Of a DNA stretch of 7,514 nt, positions 1 through 5,419 are shown piece by piece. Every line of letters starts with the position of its first letter. Positions within the stretch are counted from its first letter, which is position 1. Source of the DNA: Gp6-AA40 sp050742535 (lineage in GTDB: Bacteria; Acidobacteriota; Vicinamibacteria; Vicinamibacterales; UBA2999). Made by a program: the position numbers and the translations under genes. The stretch covers positions 1 to 7,514 of the forward strand of contig JBOGIQ010000304.1 in assembly GCA_050742535.1 (NCBI GenBank). Direction: 5' to 3'. The notes beneath the pieces are model-generated. The model ran no database searches, was not told where the DNA came from, and saw only the letters and a program-made list of their open reading frames with translations.

Positions 1-111
1 GGGCACGGGGGCGGCAATCGACGGGGGATATCGCCTGTCCACGCCATCGGCGGCGGCATTGCTTGTCACGAGGGCCAGGGCGAACGCTACGCCCACTGCT
101 ACCTTTTTCAT
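1..111 (-). CDS. Secreted protein, N-terminal 37 codons only (runs off left edge)
   Basis: This is the start of a gene that continues past the left edge. Reading the minus strand from the ATG at 111 gives 37 uninterrupted codons. They begin MKKVAVGVAFALALVTSNAA, a textbook signal peptide: two lysines, a hydrophobic core of about 13 residues and a small-residue cleavage site near SNAAA|D. An SD-like AGGAA lies 7 nt before the ATG. The mature start is polar and proline-rich (DGVDRRYPPSIAAPVP). This pattern occurs in small outer-membrane beta-barrel/porin-like proteins, but 37 codons cannot establish a family. The protein is probably periplasmic or outer-membrane. It follows the small membrane-protein gene in the same direction after a 308-nt gap, so it probably has its own promoter. 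I am fairly sure of the gene and unsure of its function. Confidence 0.7.
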   Translation of the reverse strand, partial: MKKVAVGVAFALALVTSNAAADGVDRRYPPSIAAPVP

Positions 112-258
112 AACGGGGTTCCTGTGGTCTGGTACGCAGCACGCAACAGCACGCCCTCCGGGGCGGTGCGTTTTCTCGGGAAGCCATTGTGTGAAGCGCA
201 GCGCCAAACGATTGGCACAGGATTGGGCAGCGCCCTGCCCCTTGGGTGCGGCAACCTC

Positions 259-264
259 AGTATA
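259..264 (-). promoter_or_regulatory. Candidate -10 box for the left-edge gene
   Basis: The minus strand reads TATACT here, five of six matches to TATAAT. It would give a leader of about 140 nt before the ATG at 111. No convincing -35 hexamer lies 16-18 nt upstream, so this is only a candidate. A second minus-strand possibility, TATAAC at 302-307, is no better supported. Confidence 0.25.
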
Positions 265-305
265 TTTGCAAGTTTGCCGGGAACAGGTCACGCCTTTTCG
301 TGTTA

Positions 306-318
306 TAATGCAGCATTA
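306..318. promoter_or_regulatory. 13-bp dyad TAATGC-A-GCATTA, possible operator
   Basis: The two 6-bp arms are perfect inverted copies around a single central base. The dyad overlaps a plus-strand TATAAT (304-309), an arrangement typical of repressor operators. It sits in the AT-rich block upstream of the left-edge gene. No regulator gene is visible in the window, so its role is inferred from symmetry alone. Confidence 0.3.
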
Positions 319-353
319 CTGCCACTAATATATCAAAATACTGAGAAATACGA

Positions 354-374
354 TAATATAAATATGGTATATTA
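354..374. repeat. Inverted repeat TAATATA-N7-TATATTA
   Basis: Two perfect 7-bp arms (354-360 and 368-374) flank a 7-nt spacer. A third TAATATA lies in direct orientation at 326-332. In very AT-rich DNA such matches can arise by chance. Still, the block stands out in a GC-rich window and could be a protein-binding or UP-element-like region. Confidence 0.3.
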
Positions 375-419
375 CTGTCTTCCATCCTATGGCGTTGACA
401 GGCTCATCGCACACCCGCC

Positions 420-536
420 TCAGAACCCGCGAACAGCCCGACGCAGCGCCCCAAGGGGGCGACCGTCGATGATGATGAGGGCCGCCGCGATCACCACGGC
501 GCCGACGGTTAATCCTGCCTTGTACATCGACTTCAT
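420..536 (-). CDS. Small 38-residue single-helix membrane protein
   Basis: This short gene encodes 38 residues and ends in TGA. It begins MKSMYKAGLTVGAVVIAAAL. Residues 8-23 form a hydrophobic stretch ending in LIII, enough for one membrane helix. The remaining tail is strongly basic (arginines at 26, 32, 33 and 36). The start is well supported: GAGGAG (542-547) lies 5 nt before the ATG, and a perfect minus-strand TATAAT (557-562) lies just upstream, giving a leader of about 14 nt. I recognise no family. Short basic-tailed one-helix proteins often modulate larger membrane complexes, but nothing here names a partner. It lies downstream of the amidohydrolase on the same strand, with a repeat pair and its own promoter in between. 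An overlapping minus-strand frame (325-594) that starts inside the repeat is a less credible alternative. Confidence 0.6.
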   Translation of the reverse strand: MKSMYKAGLTVGAVVIAAALIIIDGRPLGALRRAVRGF

Positions 537-556
537 GAATGCTCCTCGCGCGCGAA

Positions 557-562
557 ATTATA
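557..562 (-). promoter_or_regulatory. Consensus -10 box TATAAT of the small membrane-protein gene
   Basis: The minus strand reads exactly TATAAT in otherwise GC-rich sequence, followed by GAGGAG and an ATG at 536. The expected RNA start is near 550. The -35 position falls inside the heptamer repeat: the nearest TTGCAT is 19 nt upstream and is a poor match to TTGACA. The repeat's T-rich strand may therefore serve as an improvised -35 or UP element. Confidence 0.55.
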
Positions 563-574
563 CGGGAGCGCGCA

Positions 575-602
575 ATGCAAAATGCAAAATTCAAAATGCA
601 AA
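575..602 (+). repeat. Heptamer repeat, four units of ATGCAAA (one variant)
   Basis: The units are ATGCAAA, ATGCAAA, ATTCAAA and ATGCAAA, in perfect tandem. This is the left member of an inverted pair with 628-655. The same heptamer occurs as six perfect copies at 2957-2998. It lies between the amidohydrolase end and the promoter of the small membrane-protein gene. Confidence 0.85.
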
Positions 603-627
603 CCAGAGCACAGGCTCCGCGGCCGTG

Positions 628-655
628 TTCGCATCCTGCATTTTGAATCTTGCAT
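628..655 (-). repeat. Heptamer repeat, four degenerate units in inverted orientation
   Basis: On the minus strand the units are ATGCAAG, ATTCAAA, ATGCAGG and ATGCGAA. The 20-nt segment 637-656, read on the minus strand, matches 581-600 in 19 of 20 positions, including the uncommon ATTCAAA variant. The two copies can therefore pair as a stem with a 36-nt loop. The first base of the first unit is the last base of the amidohydrolase TAA stop codon. Confidence 0.75.
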
Positions 656-2079
656 TATCGCGGTCTTAGTTCTGCCAGGCGCCGGTCTATTTCCGCTTTG
701 GCGATCCAGCGACCGCCGATCATCACACCGGCGATTCGCGAACTATTCGCGATGTTCTCCAGCGGATTTGCGTCCAGCAGCACGAGATCGGCGCGTCGTG
801 TCATGCCGATCGTTCCCCAGGACTCGCTGCAGGAAGAGAGGCGATCGATGGCGCCCACCGGCAGGGGATCGGGAGAGAGATTCTTGCACTCGGGCGCGAG
901 GGCCCCCATGTGCGCTGCGACGTTTCGCGTGCCGGTGGCAAGAGCCTGATGCGGCGTCAATCCGGCGGCCACATATGTTGACAGCTCCCGGTGGATAGAG
1001 AAGCCGGGCACGTTCCAGACCTGAGGTGCGTCCGATCCAAGGAGGAGGTTCGCGCCCGCGTCCTGCAGCGCCTTCACGAGACGGCGTCGGACGGCGATGA
1101 ACTTCGCACGGTCCTGGGCGCTGACCGCCGCGTCGTTGCTCCGCTTTGTTGACACCCACTGCGCGGTCTCCGCGGCACGCACATACTGCATCTCGGGCCG
1201 CCGCTGCATCGTCTCGGCGGAGTCCGGGCCGTACCAGTTCTCCAACAGGATCTGCGTCGGCACGTTGGCGACGCCGGCGTCTGCTGTCTGCTGTGCGAGA
1301 CCAGCCATTCGAGACTCGTCGACGCGTGACATCAGATTGACTCCGAAGTTCTGCGACGCTGGCGCACCGGGTCCGGCCAGGGCTTCGATGTAGCCGTCGA
1401 GATGGTCGATCGTCGAGAATTTCGCCTGCAGCGCCCGCTGTAGTCCAACCTCCGCGGGTACGTGGCCGGCGAAGCGGATCGATGCTTTGTCGGCCGCAGC
1501 CGCGAGCGCGTTGAAGGCGGTGAGTGGAATGCCGGGATGAATCTTGAGGAAGTCGTAACCGGCCTTCTTCTGTTCGTTAACGCGCGTGCTCGCTGCCGCA
1601 GCCGTCGGCGCCGTTCCGCCGCTGAATGACGGCCCGGAGAGAATCATTGTCGGCCCGACGATCTCGCCACGCCTCACGCGTTCGCGTAGTCGGAAGTGCG
1701 ATGCGTCGCCCAGCATGCTGCGAATAGTTCCAATGCCATTCGCTACATACATGAACAGCACGCGCTCGGCTTCGGTCGGGTCGTTGGGGATGTGCGCGTG
1801 CATCTCTGCAAGCGCCGGGATCATGAACTTGCCGCGACCATCGACTCGTACAGTGCCGTCGGGCAGCGGCTGCGTGCCCTTGTACGCGCCGCCAGGGCCG
1901 AAAGAGACGATAGCGCCGCCCCCGACTAAAAGGAATGCGTCGGACATCACGCGCTCGGAGTCCATCGGGATCAGGTTCACGTGCTCGAACACAATCAACG
2001 GACGTTGTGCGTTGGGCCGCACACCGAACACGATGCAGAGAGTCAACAGGGCGGCGACGAATAACCTGCCGGCGGGCAT
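655..2079 (-). CDS. Exported amidohydrolase family protein (imidazolonepropionase-like)
   Basis: The 474-residue protein belongs to the metal-dependent amidohydrolase superfamily, which hydrolyses C-N bonds in cyclic amides, peptides or related compounds. Residues 1-24 are a signal peptide (MPAGRLFVAALLTLCIVFGV then PNA|Q), so it probably acts in the periplasm. The N-terminal beta-sandwich segment (about 28-88) leads into the metal motif H94-A-H96. Further candidate ligands are K179 (FLKIHPG; carboxylated lysine in many members), H206 (FAGHVP), H226 (IDHLDG) and D350 (LLGSDAP). The C-terminus returns to the sandwich with the usual ADLVLLDANP block (430-439). A segment of about 20 residues with two cysteines (C398, C417) interrupts the expected helix-to-sandwich link. 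The start is fixed by GGAGGAG just upstream of the ATG. The gene is divergent from the cyclase gene across 39 bp. The family is secure; the substrate is unknown. Confidence 0.93.
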   Translation of the reverse strand: MPAGRLFVAALLTLCIVFGVRPNAQRPLIVFEHVNLIPMDSERVMSDAFLLVGGGAIVSFGPGGAYKGTQPLPDGTVRVDGRGKFMIPALAEMHAHIPNDPTEAERVLFMYVANGIGTIRSMLGDASHFRLRERVRRGEIVGPTMILSGPSFSGGTAPTAAAASTRVNEQKKAGYDFLKIHPGIPLTAFNALAAAADKASIRFAGHVPAEVGLQRALQAKFSTIDHLDGYIEALAGPGAPASQNFGVNLMSRVDESRMAGLAQQTADAGVANVPTQILLENWYGPDSAETMQRRPEMQYVRAAETAQWVSTKRSNDAAVSAQDRAKFIAVRRRLVKALQDAGANLLLGSDAPQVWNVPGFSIHRELSTYVAAGLTPHQALATGTRNVAAHMGALAPECKNLSPDPLPVGAIDRLSSCSESWGTIGMTRRADLVLLDANPLENIANSSRIAGVMIGGRWIAKAEIDRRLAELRPR

Positions 2080-2118
2080 GAAGCTCCTCCAGTCGGGGCG
2101 GATGCTACGATTCGGTCG
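2080..2118. promoter_or_regulatory. 39-bp divergent promoter region, amidohydrolase / cyclase
   Basis: The two start codons are only 39 bp apart. On the plus strand TACGAT (2106-2111) ends exactly 7 nt before the cyclase ATG, and there is no SD, which suggests a leaderless transcript. On the minus strand TAGCAT (2102-2107) would start RNA near 2095, leaving a short leader with the strong GGAGGAG (2084-2090) before the amidohydrolase ATG. The two -10 candidates overlap, so polymerase could occupy only one direction at a time. No good -35 boxes are visible. Confidence 0.4.
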
Positions 2119-2928
2119 ATGAAAAGCCTACCTGTTTGTCTGCTGTTTGTGACAGCCATCGGTTGCGCTCGCGAGGAGCCGCTCGCACCCGCACCGCTGC
2201 CGTTCCGGGCCGGTCAGCTCGTCGATCTGTCGCACGCATACGACGCGCAGAGCATTTTCTGGCCAACGGCCGAACAGTTCCGGCTGCGAAAGGACGCGGA
2301 CGGTGTGACGCCGGCAGGCTTCTACTACTCGTCGAACAGTTTCTTCACCTCCGAGCACGGCGGGACGCACCTGGACGCACCAGTGCATTTCGCGCAGGGC
2401 CGGCAGAGTGTCGACCAGATTCCGCTCCAGCGGTTCTTCGGCCCCGCCGTCGTGGTGGACGTCTCGAAGGCCAGCGAGGGAAGCGCCGACTATCAGGTCA
2501 CCGTTGACGATCTGACGCGTGCCGAGACCGAACACGGTCCGATCACGGCCGACTCCATCGTCCTGCTGCGAACGGGATTCTCGAGCCGGTGGCCTGATGC
2601 GGCACGTTACCTCGGCACCGCCGAACGGGGAGCCGCGGCGGTGCCGAAGTTGCACTTCCCGGGTCTCCATCCGGATGCCGCGAAATGGCTCGTGACGAAA
2701 GACGTTCGCGCCGTCGGGATCGACACGGCCAGCATCGACTACGGTCAGTCGACGCTCTTCGAGTCGCACCGGATCCTGTATGAGGCGAATCTGCCCGCCT
2801 TCGAGAATCTGACGGCGCTCGATCGCCTTCCGTCCCGCGGCGCCTTCATCGTCGCGCTGCCGATGAAGATCGCCGGCGGCACCGGAGCTCCGCTGCGGGC
2901 TGTGGCGATCCTGCCGTCTTCTCCGTAG
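2119..2928 (+). CDS. Cyclase family protein (kynurenine formamidase-like), putative lipoprotein
   Basis: The 269-residue protein fits the cyclase/arylformamidase-type family (Pfam 'Cyclase'), metal-dependent hydrolases acting on formamides or similar substrates. The family hallmark is present as H80-GGTHLDAPVH90, and the first domain opens with VDLSHAYD (residues 35-42). Later conserved positions include LHPDA (183-187), GIDTASIDYG (200-209) and the C-terminal SHRILYEANLPAFENL (216-231). It starts MKSLPVCLLFVTAIGC: a hydrophobic stretch ending AIG-C16, a plausible lipobox, with a proline-rich linker after it. The enzyme would thus be membrane-anchored outside the cytoplasm, whereas many relatives are cytosolic. 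There is no SD; a -10-like TACGAT 7 nt upstream suggests leaderless expression. It is the first gene of a likely three-gene operon. The TAG stop forms the edge of a palindrome. Arylformamidase activity is possible but not shown. Confidence 0.9.
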   Translation: MKSLPVCLLFVTAIGCAREEPLAPAPLPFRAGQLVDLSHAYDAQSIFWPTAEQFRLRKDADGVTPAGFYYSSNSFFTSEHGGTHLDAPVHFAQGRQSVDQIPLQRFFGPAVVVDVSKASEGSADYQVTVDDLTRAETEHGPITADSIVLLRTGFSSRWPDAARYLGTAERGAAAVPKLHFPGLHPDAAKWLVTKDVRAVGIDTASIDYGQSTLFESHRILYEANLPAFENLTALDRLPSRGAFIVALPMKIAGGTGAPLRAVAILPSSP

Positions 2929-2949
2929 CTTCCGCCTTAAGGCGGAAGC
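2928..2949. repeat. Perfect 22-bp palindrome, REP-like
   Basis: The core TCCGCCTTAAGGCGGA extends symmetrically to 11-bp half-sites, with further matching ends (GTA on the left, CAC on the right, one mismatch inside). The first base is the last base of the cyclase TAG stop. A relative with the same TCCGCCT/AGGCGGA arms lies at 5424-5441. It is transcribed between cyclase and hydrolase and has no T run, so it looks more like an RNA-processing or REP-type element than a terminator. Confidence 0.85.
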
Positions 2950-2956
2950 CACGTCA

Positions 2957-2998
2957 ATGCAAAATGCAAAATGCAAAATGCAAAATGCAAAATGCAAA
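2957..2998 (+). repeat. Six perfect tandem copies of ATGCAAA overlapping a gene start
   Basis: Six uninterrupted ATGCAAA units fill this interval. Because 7 is not a multiple of 3, the units cycle through all reading frames. Each plus frame gives MQNAKCK in cyclic order and each minus frame gives FAFCILH, so no frame contains a stop. In-frame ATGs for the hydrolase occur at units one (2957) and four (2978). Confidence 0.97.
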
Positions 2999-3949
2999 CG
3001 GCTCATCTCGGAGAGCTATCACGTACCCTCGACGGACCCCGACATTCGGCTGTATGTCCGCAACACGCGGCCCGACGGCGTGAACGCGTTCAGCGGCGAG
3101 CGCACGCTCCTGTTCGTCCACGGCGCCACATACCCGTCGGACACGGCGTTCGATCTGAAGATCGACGGCACATCGTGGATGGACGCCATCGCGACGCACG
3201 GCTACGACGTGTACTCGATGGACGTCCGCGGCTTCGGCCGATCGACGCGACCACCAGCGATGGATCGTCCGGCCGCCGAGAACCCGCCGGTCGTGACGAC
3301 GGACGATGGCATGTCGGATTTCGGAGCCGTGGTCGATCACATTCGTCAGCGACGAGGCGTGCCGCGGCTGAACGTGATGGGATGGTCATGGGGAACGGTC
3401 ATTGCCGGCGCGTACGCGGCGGCCAGCCCGGACAAAGTGGAGCGGCTCGTGATGTATGCGCCGCTCTGGCTCCGGGGGATTCCAGGCGGCTTGCGCGTGA
3501 GCGGTCCGATGGGTGCCTATCGCACCGTCACGCTGGAGGCGGCGAAGCAGCGGTGGCTGACCGGTGTCGCTCACGACCGGCAGAAAGACCTGATTCCGCC
3601 GGGAGTGCTCGAATCGTGGTGGGCTGCGAACATGGCTGCGGATCCGGTCGGTGCGAAGGCGAGCCCGCCGTGCGTGCGCGCGCCCAACGGTTTGCTCGTG
3701 GACGGATTCAAGTACTGGGAAGCGGATGCGAGCTATTACGATCCGGCGGCCATCCGCGCGCCGGTGCTGGTGGTGGTGGGTGACTGGGACGTCGACACGC
3801 CGGTCTACATGGCGCAGGCGATCCTGGCACGGTTAACCGCGTCTCCACGAAAACGGCTGGTCATCATCGGTGAAGGGACGCATCATCTGATGCTCGAGCG
3901 GAACCGTCTGCAGATGTTCCGCGAGGTTCAATCCTTCCTGGATGAGTAG
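2957..3949 (+). CDS. Alpha/beta hydrolase fold protein with repeat-encoded N-terminus
   Basis: This is a serine hydrolase of the alpha/beta fold (esterase, lipase or related), 330 residues from the first ATG. Visible signatures are the oxyanion-side LLFVHG (51-56), the nucleophile elbow G142-W-S144-W-G146, a probable acid D278 (VVVGDWDVDTP) and a probable catalytic histidine H309 (GEGTHH). No signal peptide is seen, unlike its neighbours, so it is probably cytoplasmic. The first 14 residues (MQNAKCKMQNAKCK) come entirely from the heptamer repeat; the recognisable protein begins around R15-LISESYHVPS. The ATG at 2978 would give 323 residues. The only SD-like sequence, GGCGGAAG (2941-2948), lies 8 nt before 2957, inside the right arm of the palindrome. 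The gene is 28 nt downstream of the cyclase and 11 nt upstream of the MBL gene, consistent with one operon. The fold is certain, the exact start is not, and the substrate is unknown. Confidence 0.9.
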   Translation: MQNAKCKMQNAKCKRLISESYHVPSTDPDIRLYVRNTRPDGVNAFSGERTLLFVHGATYPSDTAFDLKIDGTSWMDAIATHGYDVYSMDVRGFGRSTRPPAMDRPAAENPPVVTTDDGMSDFGAVVDHIRQRRGVPRLNVMGWSWGTVIAGAYAAASPDKVERLVMYAPLWLRGIPGGLRVSGPMGAYRTVTLEAAKQRWLTGVAHDRQKDLIPPGVLESWWAANMAADPVGAKASPPCVRAPNGLLVDGFKYWEADASYYDPAAIRAPVLVVVGDWDVDTPVYMAQAILARLTASPRKRLVIIGEGTHHLMLERNRLQMFREVQSFLDE

Positions 3950-3950
3950 C

Positions 3951-3957
3951 GGAGAAG
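3951..3957 (+). promoter_or_regulatory. Ribosome-binding site GGAGAAG of the MBL-fold gene
   Basis: A clear purine-rich SD sits right after the hydrolase TAG stop and 3 nt before the next ATG at 3961 (its GGAG core is 6 nt away). The 11-nt intergenic gap and this site support translation of the two genes from one mRNA. Confidence 0.6.
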
Positions 3958-3960
3958 AAC

Positions 3961-5409
3961 ATGAAACAGGTTGCTGTCGTTGTGCTCATGTTGGTGACGG
4001 CCGCGTGCGCTCAGGCAATTCCGGAAGAGCAGGTCCTCGACGATGCCGTCGAAGCGATGGGTGGTGCTGGCCGTATCAGGGACGTGAAGGCGCTGACCAT
4101 TCACGGCACCGGCACGGCGCCAAACGCGGGACAGAACCGCACTCCGGAGGACGAGCTGCCGGTATGGAAGGTCACCGAGTACACCCGTCGAATCGACCTC
4201 GTGAACTGGCGGACGCGCGTACAGCAGGTGCGCGAAGCGCAGTTCCTCTTCGCCGGGGATCTGGTGCAGCGGCAGACGCAGGGACTCGACGGTGATGCCG
4301 CCTACAACGTCTCCGCCAACGGAACCATCTCCCGCGCCGGTGCCGCTGCCGCACGCGATCGCCGCACCGAGCTGCTGCATCATCCGGTGACGTTCCTGAA
4401 AACGATCGTCGACGCGGACATCACGCTGTCGAACCTTCGCGCCAAGGCGGGCGAACGGCTCGTGGACATCGCGATGCCGGATGGCGGCACGATGACCCTG
4501 GGCATCGACGCGGCCACGCATCTGCCGACGCGCGTGGTGTCGATGGCGGCCAATCCGAACATGGGCGACGTGGCAATCGAGACGCGGTTTTCAGACTACG
4601 AAGAGGTCGGCGGTCTGAAGCTGCCGAGGCGGCTCACCACGAAGATGGACTATTACCTCCAGCTCGATCTGCAGGTGGCGAAGAACGCCATCGACGGCGA
4701 TATGTCGGACCTGGCGCTCCCCGCGGCGCTCAAACAGGCGAAGGCGCCGGAACCGCCGCCTGTGGTGGTGACGGTTGAGCCGGTGGCGAAAGGGATCTGG
4801 TGGCTGGCCGGTTCGGGCAACCATCGCAGCATCGTCTTCGAGTTCGACGATCACCTCGTCCTGTTCGAGGCGCCGGTCAACGAGGCACGGACGAAGGCGG
4901 TGATCGACAAGGCGCGCACGCTGAGTCCCAAGCCGCTGACGAAGGCGATCGTGTCGCATCACCACTTCGACCACTCCGGCGGGCTGCGCGTGGCCATCGC
5001 CGAGGGACTGACCATCGTCACGCACCGGTCCAACGAGCCGTTCTTCAAGTCGCTGGTGGCGCGGCAGCACACCATCGCGCCGGACACGCTCGAGAAGGTG
5101 CGCCGCCTGGTGACGTTCGAGCTCGTCGACGATCAGCTGACGCTGAAGGACACGTCGATGGAAGTGCAGCTCTATCACCTGCTCGACAACCCGCGCGAAG
5201 GCACGAACATCTACGCCTATGTCCCGCGCGATCGGATTCTGGTGCAGGCCGACCTCTACGACGCCACATGGCTGCGGCACTCGTGGGGCGAGAACGTGCT
5301 GCAGAACCTCGAGCGCCGCGGGTTGAAGATCGAGCGAAGCGTCCCCGTCCACGGCGTCATCGAACCGTTTGACCAGATGGTCAAGAACATCAAGTCGAAG
5401 CCGTCGTAA
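3961..5409 (+). CDS. Exported MBL-fold metallo-hydrolase with extra N-terminal domain
   Basis: The 482-residue protein has two parts. The C-terminal part (about 270-482) is a metallo-beta-lactamase fold. It shows the metal motif H333-H-H335-F-D337-H338, then H406 (QLYHLL), D431 (VQADLYDA) and H464 (VPVHG), a complete set of zinc-ligand positions for a dinuclear hydrolase of ester, lactone or amide bonds. The first part (about 21-260) has no motif I recognise. Its alternation of beta-rich segments (RIDLVNWRTRV, GLKLPRRLTTKMDYY) resembles LolA/outer-membrane-lipoprotein-sorting-like domains, a tentative reading. Residues 1-19 are a signal: a hydrophobic run then TAAC16-AQA, so either a weak lipobox at C16 or normal cleavage after A19. 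It lies 11 nt after the alpha/beta hydrolase and is probably co-transcribed. The family of the catalytic half is secure; the substrate is unknown. Confidence 0.9.
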   Translation: MKQVAVVVLMLVTAACAQAIPEEQVLDDAVEAMGGAGRIRDVKALTIHGTGTAPNAGQNRTPEDELPVWKVTEYTRRIDLVNWRTRVQQVREAQFLFAGDLVQRQTQGLDGDAAYNVSANGTISRAGAAAARDRRTELLHHPVTFLKTIVDADITLSNLRAKAGERLVDIAMPDGGTMTLGIDAATHLPTRVVSMAANPNMGDVAIETRFSDYEEVGGLKLPRRLTTKMDYYLQLDLQVAKNAIDGDMSDLALPAALKQAKAPEPPPVVVTVEPVAKGIWWLAGSGNHRSIVFEFDDHLVLFEAPVNEARTKAVIDKARTLSPKPLTKAIVSHHHFDHSGGLRVAIAEGLTIVTHRSNEPFFKSLVARQHTIAPDTLEKVRRLVTFELVDDQLTLKDTSMEVQLYHLLDNPREGTNIYAYVPRDRILVQADLYDATWLRHSWGENVLQNLERRGLKIERSVPVHGVIEPFDQMVKNIKSKPS

Positions 5410-5419
5410 TCCGCAGGCG

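Larger units (their letters stand above)
112..419. other. 308-bp gene-free region: leader and AT-rich block
   Basis: I find no supportable gene here. The part next to the left-edge gene (about 112-250) is GC-rich and would be its 5' leader on the minus strand. It contains three short inverted repeats: GCAC-GCCC / GGGC-G-GTGC at 149-169, GCCAA / TTGGC at 203-216 and GGGCAG / CTGCCC at 225-240. The part from 301 to 377 is strikingly AT-rich (about 26% GC by hand count) and contains two dyad symmetries. Reading frames through the region are arginine- and proline-rich shadows without a ribosome-binding site. Confidence 0.6.

Noticed and set aside
395..400. Perfect TTGACA as a plus-strand -35 box
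   Set aside because: No -10 element lies 16-18 nt downstream and no plus-strand gene follows.
325..594. 89-residue minus-strand frame starting inside the heptamer repeat
   Set aside because: It has no ribosome-binding site and an arginine-rich composition, and it overlaps the better-signalled 38-codon frame.
2928..2949. Rho-independent terminator after the cyclase
   Set aside because: The hairpin is strong, but A-rich heptamers follow rather than a T run, and the next gene starts 28 nt after the stop.
2957..2998. CRISPR-like or satellite array
   Set aside because: The unit is 7 bp with no spacers and no cas genes nearby; it is a simple tandem repeat.
2128..3006. 292-residue minus-strand frame opposite the cyclase
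   Set aside because: It starts in repeat sequence and is a low-complexity Arg/Gly-rich shadow; the plus strand carries the clear cyclase motifs.
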